Part shown: one piece after another, positions 33,500-45,100 of the stretch | Layout: each line of letters begins with the position of its first letter | How positions within the stretch are numbered: position 1 is the first letter of the stretch | NCBI GenBank assembly: GCA_903813345.2 | Contig: CAIIXF020000001.1 | Span: 50,425,885-50,489,884, forward strand | Source of the DNA: Owenia fusiformis | Lineage: Eukaryota; Annelida; Polychaeta; Sabellida; Oweniidae | DNA length: 64,000 bases | Direction of reading: 5' to 3' | The notes under the pieces: generated by a model | What the model saw: the letters and a program-made list of their open reading frames with translations, nothing else | Databases searched by the model: none | What the model was told of the DNA's origin: nothing | Position numbers and translations under genes: made by a program

Positions 33500-34270
33500 T
33501 CAACCAAATTGAAACAATACTTTTTTGACCTAGTTGAGAAGGTCATTGAAGTTCAAATCCGGGTTCAAATCTCAAAGCAGATTTGAACTTGGAGAATAGT
33601 TGTAGATGATTTTAAATTAATCAATTTGAAGTAAGTTAAATAAATACCTTTTGACCTAAATTCAAATCTAAGGTCAGACTTTAATTTCTGAGAACTTGTA
33701 GTCTATAGATGATTTTGAAAAAAAATCGTCAATCTGAAGCAAGTTGAAAAATACCTTTTTAACCTTGAAAAGGTCATTGAAGGTCAAATCTCAAATCTAT
33801 AGTCAGATTTGAACTTCTGAGAACTTGTAGATGATTTTGAAAAAAAATTAATCCTGAATTTGAAACAAGTTGCAGAAAAATACCGTTTTGACCTTTTTTT
33901 AGCCTAAAGACCTTATGGCCTTTCTTACCTTGAGAAGGTCATTGAAGGTCAAGGAAGAATTTGTTACAGACGCCACCCGCCGATCGCCAAGCTTTTTTTA
34001 CCTTGAAAAGGTCATTGAAGGTCAAATCATAAACTTTAAGTCAGATTTGAACTACTGAAAACTTGTAGACGATTTAGAAAAAAATTGAAGTCAGTTTAAA
34101 CAGTACTTGTTAAGTTATTGGAAGTTGCAAAAATTTGTAACAGACGCCACCGGCCGATCGCCAAGCTTTTTTTGACATTAAAAAGGTCTTTGACGGTCAA
34201 ATCTTTAACTCGTAAGTCAGATCTTATGGAGACCATAACATATGTCACCACTTTTTGGTGGTGACATAAT
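33500..34270. repeat. Imperfect tandem array with repeated AGGTCA-TTGA-AGGTCA motifs
   Basis: Degenerate units of roughly 70-230 bp share phrases such as AGTCAGATTTGAACTTCTGA, ACTTGTAGATGATTTTGAAA and CTTGAAAAGGTCATTGAAGG. Perfect DR4-type direct repeats are at 33771-33786, 33936-33951 and 34009-34024; near copies are at 33540-33555 and 34184-34199. GTNACAGACGCCACC-GATCGCCAAGC also repeats (about 33964 and 34137). The array ends at a hairpin TGTCACCACTTTTTGGTGGT-GACA. Confidence 0.7.
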
Positions 34271-34566
34271 AATCAAGAAATTTTCTCAAAAATCAGTAAC
34301 CCAGTCATATTTTTGGTTCTTTAAAGTTTAATCAAAAGTTTTATCATTGGTATCACATCAAAAAAACTCAGCCTACCTGTGATGTAGCAAAACAAAGTAG
34401 GGCAAATTTTTGGGTATCCTAGGTAGTCTCTACGCCATGAGGCAACTCTGCTCAGGTGTGAAAACTGCTCAAAAATCGTTTATAATATTTTGCTTAGGTG
34501 ACACGAACGCGTTTATAATAATGATATTCAAGTACTTATATTTTGTTTTCCAACTTTCGATGCTAT

Positions 34567-35562
34567 ACAGACACGCCTAACCATCAACAACGTACAGTGA
34601 CAAAATATACCGTCGTACACTTTAGATGTACGATGTCACTATTTAACCGATTTGAAGCAAAGGCGATGATGTAGGTTTGATGTAGGTTTTAAAAAATAAT
34701 CTGAGGAATGCATTAAGGATTTCATGTTTGATTTTGTGTGTAGCCTTAACTCCCATTCAGTGTCTCGGAATAGAGTATGTTGAAGACTAGTACCGCCACT
34801 CAGTTTGCTTCCAGCCTCTTTGATTATTTGGCGTCTGTACCTTACGTTTTGTTAGTTACATTGATAGATAGATCTATACTAGATTTCAAATATCAAATAT
34901 GACTTTTTAAAATCCCGTTTATGATATATCTAGAAAAAATAGTTTCAACAGTTCAATCAAATTGAAAAGTAATTCTGTAATTGTTCTGTTTCAATTTTGA
35001 ATGCATCTGACCACCACCCCCCCCCCCCCCCCCCTGTCTGTAAGTATTATGAAAATACGTTGCCTGCATTGGGGTTAACTGTGAATCGAGTAAGTTCAAT
35101 GGGACAATGTACATTCGAGTTGACAACGTACATTCATGATTTTTTTTTAAATTATAGCCAAAACGTTATCTCCACCCGTCCTAAGTTGTGTAGTTTAGAG
35201 AAACATGTTCTCATAAAAATATTCGACACTCTTAGACGACAGGCGAGGAAATGATCAAAGGAAATGTGTAAAAACAACATTTTTCAACCGACCAATTTTA
35301 TGGGTAGATTAACAACGAAAAAAACCGAGCACTGTTTGAAAATATTTTAATGTTACTAGAAAGTTAAATGTCTTCCCAAACGAATACACACGAAATCAAA
35401 CTTGAAATCCTTAATGTATTGCTCAGATATTTTTTTTAAAACCTACATCAAATCTACATCATTGTCTTTGCTTCAAATCGGTTAATAGTGACACCGTACA
35501 TCTGAAGTGTACGACGGCGTGTTTTGTCACTGTCATACGTTGTCGATGGTTAGGCGTGCCAG
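34567..35562. mobile_element. 1.0-kb foldback element with about 175-bp inverted arms
   Basis: The left arm from about 34570 (ACACGCCTAACCATCAACAA, GTACGATGTCACTATTTAACCG, TGATGTAGGTTTT) is mirrored by the right arm ending about 35562 (AAAACCTACATCAAATC, GGTTAATAGTGACACCGTAC, GATGGTTAGGCGTG). The loop contains a C-run of about 18 bases near 35017. Target duplication is not clear. No transposase. Confidence 0.7.
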
Positions 35563-35749
35563 AGATCATATTAAAAGGTTTATGATGCTTCTTCGTCCCA
35601 TTGTTGAAGTCATTATAAATAAGCAGACTCAAAACCGAAGCTAGCCCAATGGATACAACTTTTTCAAATACATGATAGAGAAGAAACGCCATCTTTGGTT
35701 AGGTGATCGTAGAGCTAGATATAGAGACTTGCCCGGCAGCAAGGACAAT

Positions 35750-36115
35750 GGTAGTCAGTATCTTACGGCCGACGGGTGGCGGACAGTAATTGTCGATTTC
35801 GATATTTTTAAATTTCATCAAATTATTAACAACTTTATAGTTGACGTAATCGTAATGATTTGATATTTGAACCAAATCAGGCTTATATGACATGGAAACT
35901 TTGGAGTATGATCATTTGTCCAAGGATATATATGAAGAAATGATCATACTCAGAGTTCCCATGTCATATAAGCCTGGTTTAGTTCAAATATCAACGCATT
36001 ATGTCAACTATAAAATAGTTTAATTCGATGAAAACTAAAATATCGAAATCGACAATTACCGTCCGCCATCTTTGATGCGAAGGTTACAGCCGTAATCGTC
36101 TCATGATACTGACCA
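35750..36115. mobile_element. Foldback MITE, GGTCAGTATC family, copy A
   Basis: Near-palindrome of about 366 bp centred near 35923. Mirror blocks are GTCGATTTCGATATTTTTAA / AAAATATCGAAATCGAC and AGGCTTATATGACATGG / CCATGTCATATAAGCCTGG, with GTATGATCATTT / AAATGATCATAC at the tip. Ends are GTAGTCAGTATC and GATACTGACC. Non-coding. Confidence 0.75.
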
Positions 36116-36299
36116 GCGAATGTTGGACAAAAGAAAATTCTAAAAACAATTCAAATAATGACAAATATGCCAAGTGTGTCTTAGCCTTTCAGCTTAGAGT
36201 ATTTCAGTGAATTAATTCAAGGTATACTCACTGTCGACTGAGCAGAAACAATGCATTATTGATAAAAGGTTGCAGTCACAACAGTTCATTATGGCTTAA

Positions 36300-37307
36300 G
36301 GCGACGCTATATTAAATAATAAGTACAAAACATGACTGCCATATTTTTTTGATAAAGACACATGTTTTTAAAATCTGTTTACCTTGTATATGAATTGTGT
36401 ATCTTGACTAATGAAACATGTCAAAGTTAACATCACACATAAACGCATTTTTCCAAACTATGAATTGGAGGTGCTTTGATCCCCAAAGCTAGCATGAAGA
36501 GTGCGAAGTGAGGCTTATTTTTGAAAGTTTCAAGGAGTAGCCTTGCAACAGTCACACATTTGCAAGAGTCTAAAATTTCCTCAAATCATCTTACCTTTCC
36601 CAGGAACAACGAAGGAGCATGAAAATGTGCACTTCTTGCATTGTTAGAGTATAATAAAGCTCAAACCATTGTAAATTCCAAATATTTCATGTCCACATTT
36701 TGTTTGCCGGAACTACTTCTAGACTTCCTGATTAATCCTCATGCAAGTTTTGTGACTACACCAAGTGGCATGGATTATCACTTGTATGTTTTATCTATTA
36801 CAGTGTAATTATCATGATAGATACATGATAGAGGCTTTATGAATGATAAACAATGGAAACATGAATGAAGATAACTCTGGACTAAAAAATAGTTCCAGGA
36901 AACAAAATGGTGGACATGAAATATTTAGAATTCACAATGGTTTGAGCTTTATTATACTCTAACAATGCAAGAAGTACACATTTTCGTGCTCCTTCGTTGT
37001 TCCTTGGTAAGGTAAGATGATTTGAGGAAATTTTAGACTCTTGCAAATGTGTGACTGTTGCAAGGCTACTCCTTGAAACTTTCAAAAATTAGCCTCACTT
37101 CGCACTCTTCATGCTAGCTTTGGGGATCCATGCACCTCCAATTCATAGTTTGGAAAAATGCGTTTATGTGTGATGTTAACTTTGACATGTTTCATTAGTC
37201 AAGATACACAATTCATATACAAGGTAAACAGATTTTATTAAACATGTGTCTTTATCAAAAAAATATGGCAGTCATTTTTTGTACATTTTATTTAATATAG
37301 CGTCGCC
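36300..37307. mobile_element. 1.0-kb foldback element with about 430-bp arms and TTAA duplication
   Basis: Flanked by TTAA (36296-36299, 37308-37311). Ends GGCGACGCTATATTAAAT and ATTTAATATAGCGTCGCC are exact mirrors, and high similarity continues for over 400 bp (for example GACTGCCATATTTTTTTGAT / ATCAAAAAAATATGGCAGTC and TTCGCACTCTTCATGCTAGC). The loop is about 150 bp, from about 36735 to 36885. TTAA suggests the piggyBac group, though the GGCGAC start is not its usual CCC. No transposase. Confidence 0.85.
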
Positions 37308-37603
37308 TTAAAAAAGAACAGGACAGTGTTACTTTTTATAAAGGACTGTTAGTATGTTTGAATTGCAAAAAGAAACCTGTATCCCATTTTTGTTGAATTT
37401 AAACGCAATCATGCACATGTACGAGTACTTACCCATTCTAATAATGTACTCGGGCTCCGCCTTCAATTAAAATGGGTACGGGTAAGTACATGTGCTCAAT
37501 CCGATTTCCAATAAAGAATGGCAGAGGATTCTTTAGTCTAGGAAAAAGCGATACCCGTTCCCTAAAAGCACCATCCAGGGATAATCAAATGCTCATCAGC
37601 TTG

Positions 37604-37837
37604 CAAGCCCGTTCAAAGGGGAGGGGCGTCGAGCCCCCCCCCCCTTCCAAAAATATTTATTTTAGAGATTTGTATTTAAAGATGCAAATAAGGCTCTCAG
37701 ATATGCTCAGTATGTACCATGTACCGGGGAGGGTTTAAATTTCAATTATATCAGGTTGACATGCCCCAATACCCCCTTAGCCATCCGTGCGCAAAAGTCG
37801 CCCCTCCCCCTCTTGGGAAATCCTTCGGACGGGCCTG
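37604..37837. mobile_element. 234-bp element of the CAGGCCCGT family
   Basis: The left end is CAAGCCCGTTC and the right end GGACGGGCCTGG. The interior has facing G-rich and C-rich stretches (AAAGGGGAGGGGCG ... GTCGCCCCTCCCCCT). Related by its ends to the 1.95-kb element at 12391. Confidence 0.55.
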
Positions 37838-37839
37838 GC

Positions 37840-39124
37840 TTGATCCGAATTTACAGTTTCAAGTTCTTAAGTCGGTAATTTCTGAGACTAACTTTATGTT
37901 AGTCTCAGGTAATTTTCCTACCCTTAGATATCGACAAAGGTAGGGTTATCTTATTCAGCTTTGGATGGAAAATTAATGTATCATGTCCCTCCCCACAGAA
38001 TAATTATATAATGATTCCAGTTGAGTTGAAGATATCCATACCATTTTTTAAAAGATCTTTTTAAAGGTCACATGGAAAGAGTGTCCATGTACAACACAGT
38101 TAGGAATACACACGGATAAAGTGCAGCACAACAGTACTACATCTAAAACATTAAAAAAGAACCCGACTAACGCATTCGCCTTTGTCCTAATTATTATCAC
38201 CAATTGTACTTTTTATCTGCCAACAACACACATTGAGACACATATATAGATACCAACATCTAGTCTTCTTGACAATGGGCGATGGTCTGATTGATTGGGG
38301 TTCGTCTCCAAATGCAAATGCCATTTTAGAAACAACTGTTTATCTTGATTCCATTGGACGATAGCATCGTTTTACAATATACTTAGCTGTTGCCGCTTAC
38401 TAAGTAAGCTCAAGGTATGTTCAGGAACACTGGTCAGTATCAAATGTAAGTAACGGCCGTTACCTTCGCATTTAAGATGGCAGACGTTTTGTGTCGTTTT
38501 CGATATTTTTATAGTTTTCATCGAATTAAACTGCTTTAAGGTTGACGTAATGCTAATGATATTTGAACTAAACCGATAAAAACTATCGAAATCGATACTT
38601 ACCATCCGCCACCTTAAATGCGACGGTAACGACGGTTGCCTTCGTTTGATACTGATCAGTGAGGAAAGAAGGTTGTATCACTCCAATTATAGGCTGTTAC
38701 GAATCAAAAAGGAAATGGTCCATTATAAAGACTTAATTTAGACCAGGAATATTTCATACTTGCAGTTTCCGAATTCAAATCGGCAAGACAAACTGCTACC
38801 CTATCAGACTGCAATATTGCAGATGAGTATGATACACTTTTGATGTGTACGATATGCAGTGTCAATGAATCTCAAAGAAGTCGAACTTTTGTGAATGGTA
38901 TACCTTTTAATGCCATGATTATGCATATACCCAGTTGATGAGACGACCCCTGGTGATTATATACGTAGCTATAATAAACGTCACCCTCTCAAAAGATAAG
39001 AAGATGTCTTTTTTGATTGTCTAACATAAGTTTCTGGGCTCCTCCTTTGTCTGCTTCATGATAAAGGAATAGAACCACACTAAGACACGACTATCTCAAT
39101 ACTGGTCGACTGCAATATAGGACC
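37840..39124. other. Intergenic region upstream of the secreted YWTD gene
   Basis: Contains copy B of the GGTCAGTATC MITE (listed separately) and the unmapped promoter of the downstream gene. No convincing TATA box or other core element is assigned. Confidence 0.4.
38431..38658. mobile_element. Foldback MITE, GGTCAGTATC family, copy B
   Basis: 228-bp near-palindrome with ends TGGTCAGTATCAAATG and TTTGATACTGATCA. It shares internal blocks (TTCGATATTTTTATAGTTTT, GTTGACGTAATGCTAATGAT, ACCGTCCGCCA-like) with copy A. Confidence 0.7.
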
Positions 39125-39179
39125 ATGATTTCTAGGCTTGCAACGGTGCTATTAGCACTGGCATATGTCAATGCAAATG
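39125..39179 (+). CDS. YWTD gene exon 1: signal peptide
   Basis: ATG at 39125, 18 codons plus one base, donor GTAAGT. The hydrophobic core LATVLLALAYV is typical of a secretory signal. Intron 1 (3.0 kb) follows in phase 1. Confidence 0.8.
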
Positions 39180-42100
39180 GTAAGTAAATTGTTTTTGCGA
39201 TTAAGATTGTTGAGAATGTAAACATATTTTTTAGTTTACCAAAATTTGACGATTTTTTAAAATCTTTGTAACTCCCAATGTTCGCCCTCACTGTAGTGCG
39301 CTCACTGTGCTTTATGAACGCAAATTATTTTTCAGTTAGATGGAGATTTTAGAAACCATCTAATTTGATAAAAGATGAAAGATGCGCTTTCCGCTTTAAA
39401 AGTGTGATTTCTTTTATATTTTACAAGATAGATACCAATCTCTGCGCTCAGAAAAAATCCGAGGACGCTAGTCGCAATACAAACAGCATTAACATATCAG
39501 TTCTAAATGGGCAAGCCCAATATTCATTGGTTCAATGGTTCTACAGGGTGGGCCATAAAGCGTCTGAAATTTTTATATGGCAATCTTTTTGGTAACTGTA
39601 GATATATTTTTCATGGAAATGCAAGAATCACTTTTGCAGTTGTTCCTGAAATGGAGTAAATAGATTTTCTGTTGTTTCTGAAATGGAGTAAATAAATTTT
39701 CAATTGTTTCTGAAATGGTAATGGTGTAAATAGATTTTCAGTTGTTTCTGAAATGGAGTAAATAAATTTTCAGTTGTTTCTGAAATGGAGTAAATAAATT
39801 TTCAGTTGTTCCTGAAATGGAGTAAATAAATTTTCAGTTGTTCCTGAAATGGAGTAAATAAATTTCAGTTGTTTCTGAAATTGAGTAAATAAATTTTCAG
39901 TAATTCCTAAAATGGAGTAAATAAATTTCAGTTGTTTCTGAAATGGAGTAAATAAATTTCAGTTGTTTCTGAAATGGAGTAAATACATTTTCAGTAATTC
40001 CTAAAATGGAGTAAATAAATTTCAGTTGTTTCTGAAATGGAGTAAATAAATTTCAGTTGTTCCTGAAATGGAGTAAATAAATTTCAGTTGTTTCTGAAAT
40101 GGAGTAAATAAATTTCATTTGTTTCTGATTAAGAAAGTTTAATAGATACTAGGAGGCAAAATGAAAATAGAGAGTTGTCAAGTTGATATACGAATCAACG
40201 ATTTAACTCTGATGTTAGATATGCCTCAACGAATACTTCACGATTGGCATCAGATCTTATGCAGTTTATCAAAGAGACACATAGGGTATGGCATTCAGGA
40301 TATTCTGAAATTATTTCAAGCAAATGCTGTAATTCTATGTTAGAAGTAAAGACTGATTTTTGACCCACTCTGCGATACTTTTATTCGATTAAATACAAAG
40401 TAACACGCAAAGAGACGTGTACAATCTGAATAGGTTCAAAGGGGTGGATACTTTCTGATTTATCGGAGGCCTTCTCAATCTAAAGCTTTTAATAGTACTC
40501 CCAAGGATAGTACAGGCTGTGCAATTACCCATAACTCATCCGTTGGTACCTTTGTTATATTTATGCTGTGTATCTAGAAACAGAACTATAAGAACATTTT
40601 GATTCATCTGGGAGCAACCATTTGTCTATTGCTCGAATGGGGCTCTGATTTAGCATAGGACAAAACTTTTTCTGGCCAGTAGATTCTCTCAGTAATCAGT
40701 GTGCAATTGAAGTAAAACATATTATTAGTGTTCTGGAAAATCATCCTTGACTTTAAGTGTGGTTATAACAGAAAGTTGGAGCAATTGAAACCTTTTGAAT
40801 CAAAATGCTGGAAAATGCCTTCCTATTTTTTCCTTCCTTGAACTGTATTTCATCTGAGACCATCATAAATTTTTATGTTAGTCTCAGATTTCATCGAGTC
40901 ATGATAGATATCACTTCGTGATACTTGTTTTTATACTGAACAATAATGGCTATGTTATTGTTTATATTATCAATTTTATTTTTATACAAAAATCATCATC
41001 ATGTCCTACATCATGCTTTCAAATATTAATTGGTTTCCATTTTGATCAATAAACAATGACGATGCAAATCTTTCATCCAGCTAGGTATATGAACATGTTA
41101 ATTACGTAGCCCAGGCGGACTATCATTTTTTCTTCTACGCCCTACTTGACATTGTGTTAGAGATACGCGAGTCTGTTAAAGTACTTTTGATTCTCAATTG
41201 TTCAAGTAACAATGATTTTATCTGACCCATTTCAATCATGTTTTGCCTTCTAACATCTTCGATGATTATGCCGTGTACCCATTCACCTTGTATACATAAA
41301 CGTGTACGTGAGTTGGTTGAGGGTGGGTAAAAGAGTTCACGTATGCCTTGATAATTGCCTATTGGGTAATAACTGTAATTGAAATATTTTAGGGTTATTT
41401 AGGTTGAATGTTACATATCTATGTCCTTTAACGCACAGATATTTGCAATGAGGTTCTCGGGGACAATTACCAATTACCAACCATCTACCTTTCCATCCAT
41501 ACACTTTCCTAAACCGAAATAGAGTCACATTGGCAGCTACAACCCACCACCACTAGCCATAAGTTAGATGCATACGTATGCTATCAATATAGTTATTATT
41601 GAATTTTCATTTTTTTGTCACTTAAATAACTTTGTACACTTGTTAAGGTGTCAGTTGATGTATAATTTATGTGTCATAGTTTGACAATAAAGTATGTAAC
41701 TAACTAAAAAGAAAAAATACATTTATTGCCCCCTAAATATTTATTTCAAGTAACGATTTATTTGATACATTTAATACTAAATATATTATATTGTAGATGA
41801 GTCTCTTCAAACTGATGAACAATGGATATGAAGAATCCTTTCTAATGATCCATTAATGATTTCAAACATTTTATATGAATCGTCATTTGCAGAATTTATT
41901 TTTTCAACTATCAATAAAGCAGGAACAACTGCTTTGTAATGTGCCATCTATTCGAGCTACTGCGCATTTCAAATGAAAAATTGAAAACAGGCATAGGTGG
42001 AAGAACACTAGGAGCACACACGTCTCGAACTCGCAACCTCGTTGTTACGGCGAGATGGAGACTTCTTAATTTTCGAATTCATGAACACCAGGTATTCCTC

Positions 42101-45100
42101 CAATTACAAAAGCCTATGATGAATAAGAGGTCCACGTGTGCATAATACAATGAATAAATTTGCTTTCAGCTGTTCACCCCAAAGATGTTACGATCGACAC
42201 TATATTGGAAAACCATAGTCTCATGACGAAACTAAATCTCAAAAATGACGGACCAGAATTTGTTGCTCCTGATGAACCAGGTAATGAATTATCACTGCAG
42301 AGAGCATGACTTGTTGAAAAAGTGGTGTAATCTTATTCATAAAAGCGCACGAATTAAGACATTAAAGTTAAATTCATTGTAATATAGCATCTATAATCCT
42401 AAAAATACTAGAACCAATTTAGTGTCTCCAATAGGGATTCCATAAAAATTGCAAACGTACACATTTACGTAACATTGATCGTAAGATCATGTGACTCCAA
42501 TGAGGATTGCACACTTCCTTTAAGTCAATTTGATGATTGCACTCTTCCTTATAAGTAAATTTGATAATGAGTAAATGTTTATGTATAAAATGATGATTAA
42601 CGTTTCAGTTGAACAAGCAGTTTACGATCAATACATCTTATTTGCTGATGCTGGGATTGACAGGGTCGTACAGATGGACGTGGAGTCCCCACGTAACTTT
42701 AGGTAATCCGCATGTTTGAAGGGGCTTCTTTTGGAGCCGAGGAACACTAGCCCAAAGATGATTAGTAAAGTTTAGTCACAATCTGAAACGTTTACGTCAA
42801 TCCTTATAAAAATATAACAGTTTGTCATTCATTACATTATCAAAATGTACTCATTGCATAAGCGATAAAGATTCACAGGCCATAATAGTAATATAGTAAA
42901 TTAAATAGGCCTAAAACAAATGAACAAATTGATTTTTAAAGGTTTCTTCCAATCCAAGGGGGTCTAGCTACACCCGTTGCATTGGATTACGATCCGCTAG
43001 AGGATCGTATTTATTGGACAGATGTCTCGTACAGACAGATCAGAAGAGCTTTCAAAAATGGAACAGACACTCAGATTCTAAGAAGGCTCCCGAGAGGTGA
43101 GTCGTGAGTCTATCTCTTAGATGTTATGTATGACAAAATATATACCAGAAACGTAGTGCAAATATTCGGCGAGTAACTCCGACGACCTTGCTCAAAATGG
43201 CGATCGTTTTTGTCACAACACTGACTCATATGATTAATTTTCATCGAATATATCTGTATTAAACCGGAAGATGATCTCATATGACGACTTGAAATGATCA
43301 GTACAGAGAATATATAATATTTACCTCACAGAATCATTAACGCTACATTAGAACTGGAGACTGGATTTTATCTATCCCACATCATTTAAGACTGAATGCT
43401 CTATCTTGTATGAGTACTTGTATCTACAACTATTTTTGAGGATATGAGTATTGGTTATCGATTTCTATTTTTTTCTTCAACATGTATTGTCATGACTTCA
43501 GTATGAATGAAATGCCCCTTGGTCTTCTGGTCTTGGATTGTGATATTGGTTCTTGAATGGTGGGGGGAAAGGGGTATTAGACATTGTTTCTTTCCACGTT
43601 AGATCATGGTTTTGGGCTATATGGGGTTTGTTTTTCTTGACTGGTATGCACTTAGAGTTTGCTTTCTCTTGCTGAGTTCCATTACAACCTTTGGTCCTTT
43701 CCCTTTGGCACTTGTGCTTATATATAATTCTATTCTTGCAGGTACTCCAGACGGTCTCGCTGTAGATGTTCTGTCTCGGCTTCTGTATTTCACCGACACT
43801 GGTACCGATACTGTCAACGTCATGCGTCTTAATGGTAGCCAGTTCAGGACCCTTGTCAGGACTGATTTGGAACAACCAAGAGCCATTGTCGTAGATCCAA
43901 TTAGAGGGTAAAATCAGGCTGTTTTTGAACTTTTAAATATCAGATGACGGTCAATATTAAAAAGTCAATAACTCTGGTCCAAGCTCAGCAATTCCATATA
44001 AGATTTTTTCGTCTTAACAAATCCCAATGTCGCCGATCTAAGAATGGTTTCATTCAGATAAGTTTACATTTTTTGTATAGAATGATGTACTGGTCTGATT
44101 GGGGCGGTGATGCAAAGATCGAGAAGGCGAAAATGGACGGTGAAGAAAGAACAACCATTGCAACAAACACGATGACATGGCCAAACGGAATTGCTGTGGA
44201 TTTTCAAGGTAATTGAGACCGGGGCGAAACGGGAGAAGTTGATGAGTCTTATTAAAGAACAGAAGAATATTGAACATCAATACTTTTCACATGTTATAAA
44301 ATTGTCATTCTAAATTAACATGAAGAAAAAGATTAATATGTTACCTTGGTAATGAGGACACGCCGTGGCAAGATGGGACCCCGGGAATGGGACACCGTAT
44401 ACAAAATTTATTTTCATATATTATTCTACTGAAAATTGAATCATGATCAGTATAATTTCATTGAATCATTCGGGAGCATAGACAATAAAGATCTGTTTCA
44501 TTATTAGAACAAAGCATGCTCAGACCTTTCCAGAATGTGGTGTTCTAACAATAAATAATTCGTCGTAAAAATCTTTTTTCAGAGGAATATCTATTTTGGT
44601 GTGATGCCTCACTCGACCGCTTTGAGAGGATCAGATTTGATGGAAGTGAAAGAGAACTTCTTGCTCAGCTCACCAGGTCACATTGCTTCGATATGACTAT
44701 AGATAATGATTACATTTATTACACCGATTGGTTTTACAGGTAAATATGGCTATATAGATATTAATTCAACTTTTATTAAAAATCAAATTATAATTATTCT
44801 AAAAACAGTGAAAAACACTTTTGAGCACGAAAAGTGTATCACTGGTAAGAAAATCGAAGAAATTGGTCTATAAAAAGCATCGGTGTAAAAAAGCGTCCAT
44901 TACTTATTGATCACCCCTCGTATTACTACATAAATGGTGATTATTTTATCAAATTTTTAGCCTACAAAATTATAAGGCTACATTGTTTTAAGGCACGGTT
45001 CTCTGCTTGACACGAACTTACGAATTAAAAGCTATTATCTCAAAGCGTTTAGCAATTATACATTCATTGCAGAGGACCATACCGAGCAAGAAAATCCGAT

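Larger units (their letters stand above)
39180..42169. other. YWTD gene intron 1
   Basis: Holds the repeat-bearing element at 39544-40372 (listed) and a hairpin TTTTATGTTAGTCTCAGATT near 40875 that echoes one near 37895. A tRNA T-arm-like sequence (GCGAGTTCGAGAC, minus strand) lies at about 42015-42030. Open frames at 40161 and 41939 lack support. Confidence 0.5.

Noticed and set aside
35672-35893. Overlapping open frames on both strands
   Set aside because: They are produced by the arm of a foldback element; the mirrored arms create paired open frames by chance.
42010-42060. tRNA T-arm-like sequence on the minus strand (GCGAGTTCGAGAC)
   Set aside because: No A box or acceptor stem at the right spacing; at most a SINE crumb.
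43498-43875. 125-residue open frame on the minus strand
   Set aside because: It overlaps YWTD exon 5 and intron 4 in antisense, has no conserved motif, and part of it lies in a dispersed repeat.
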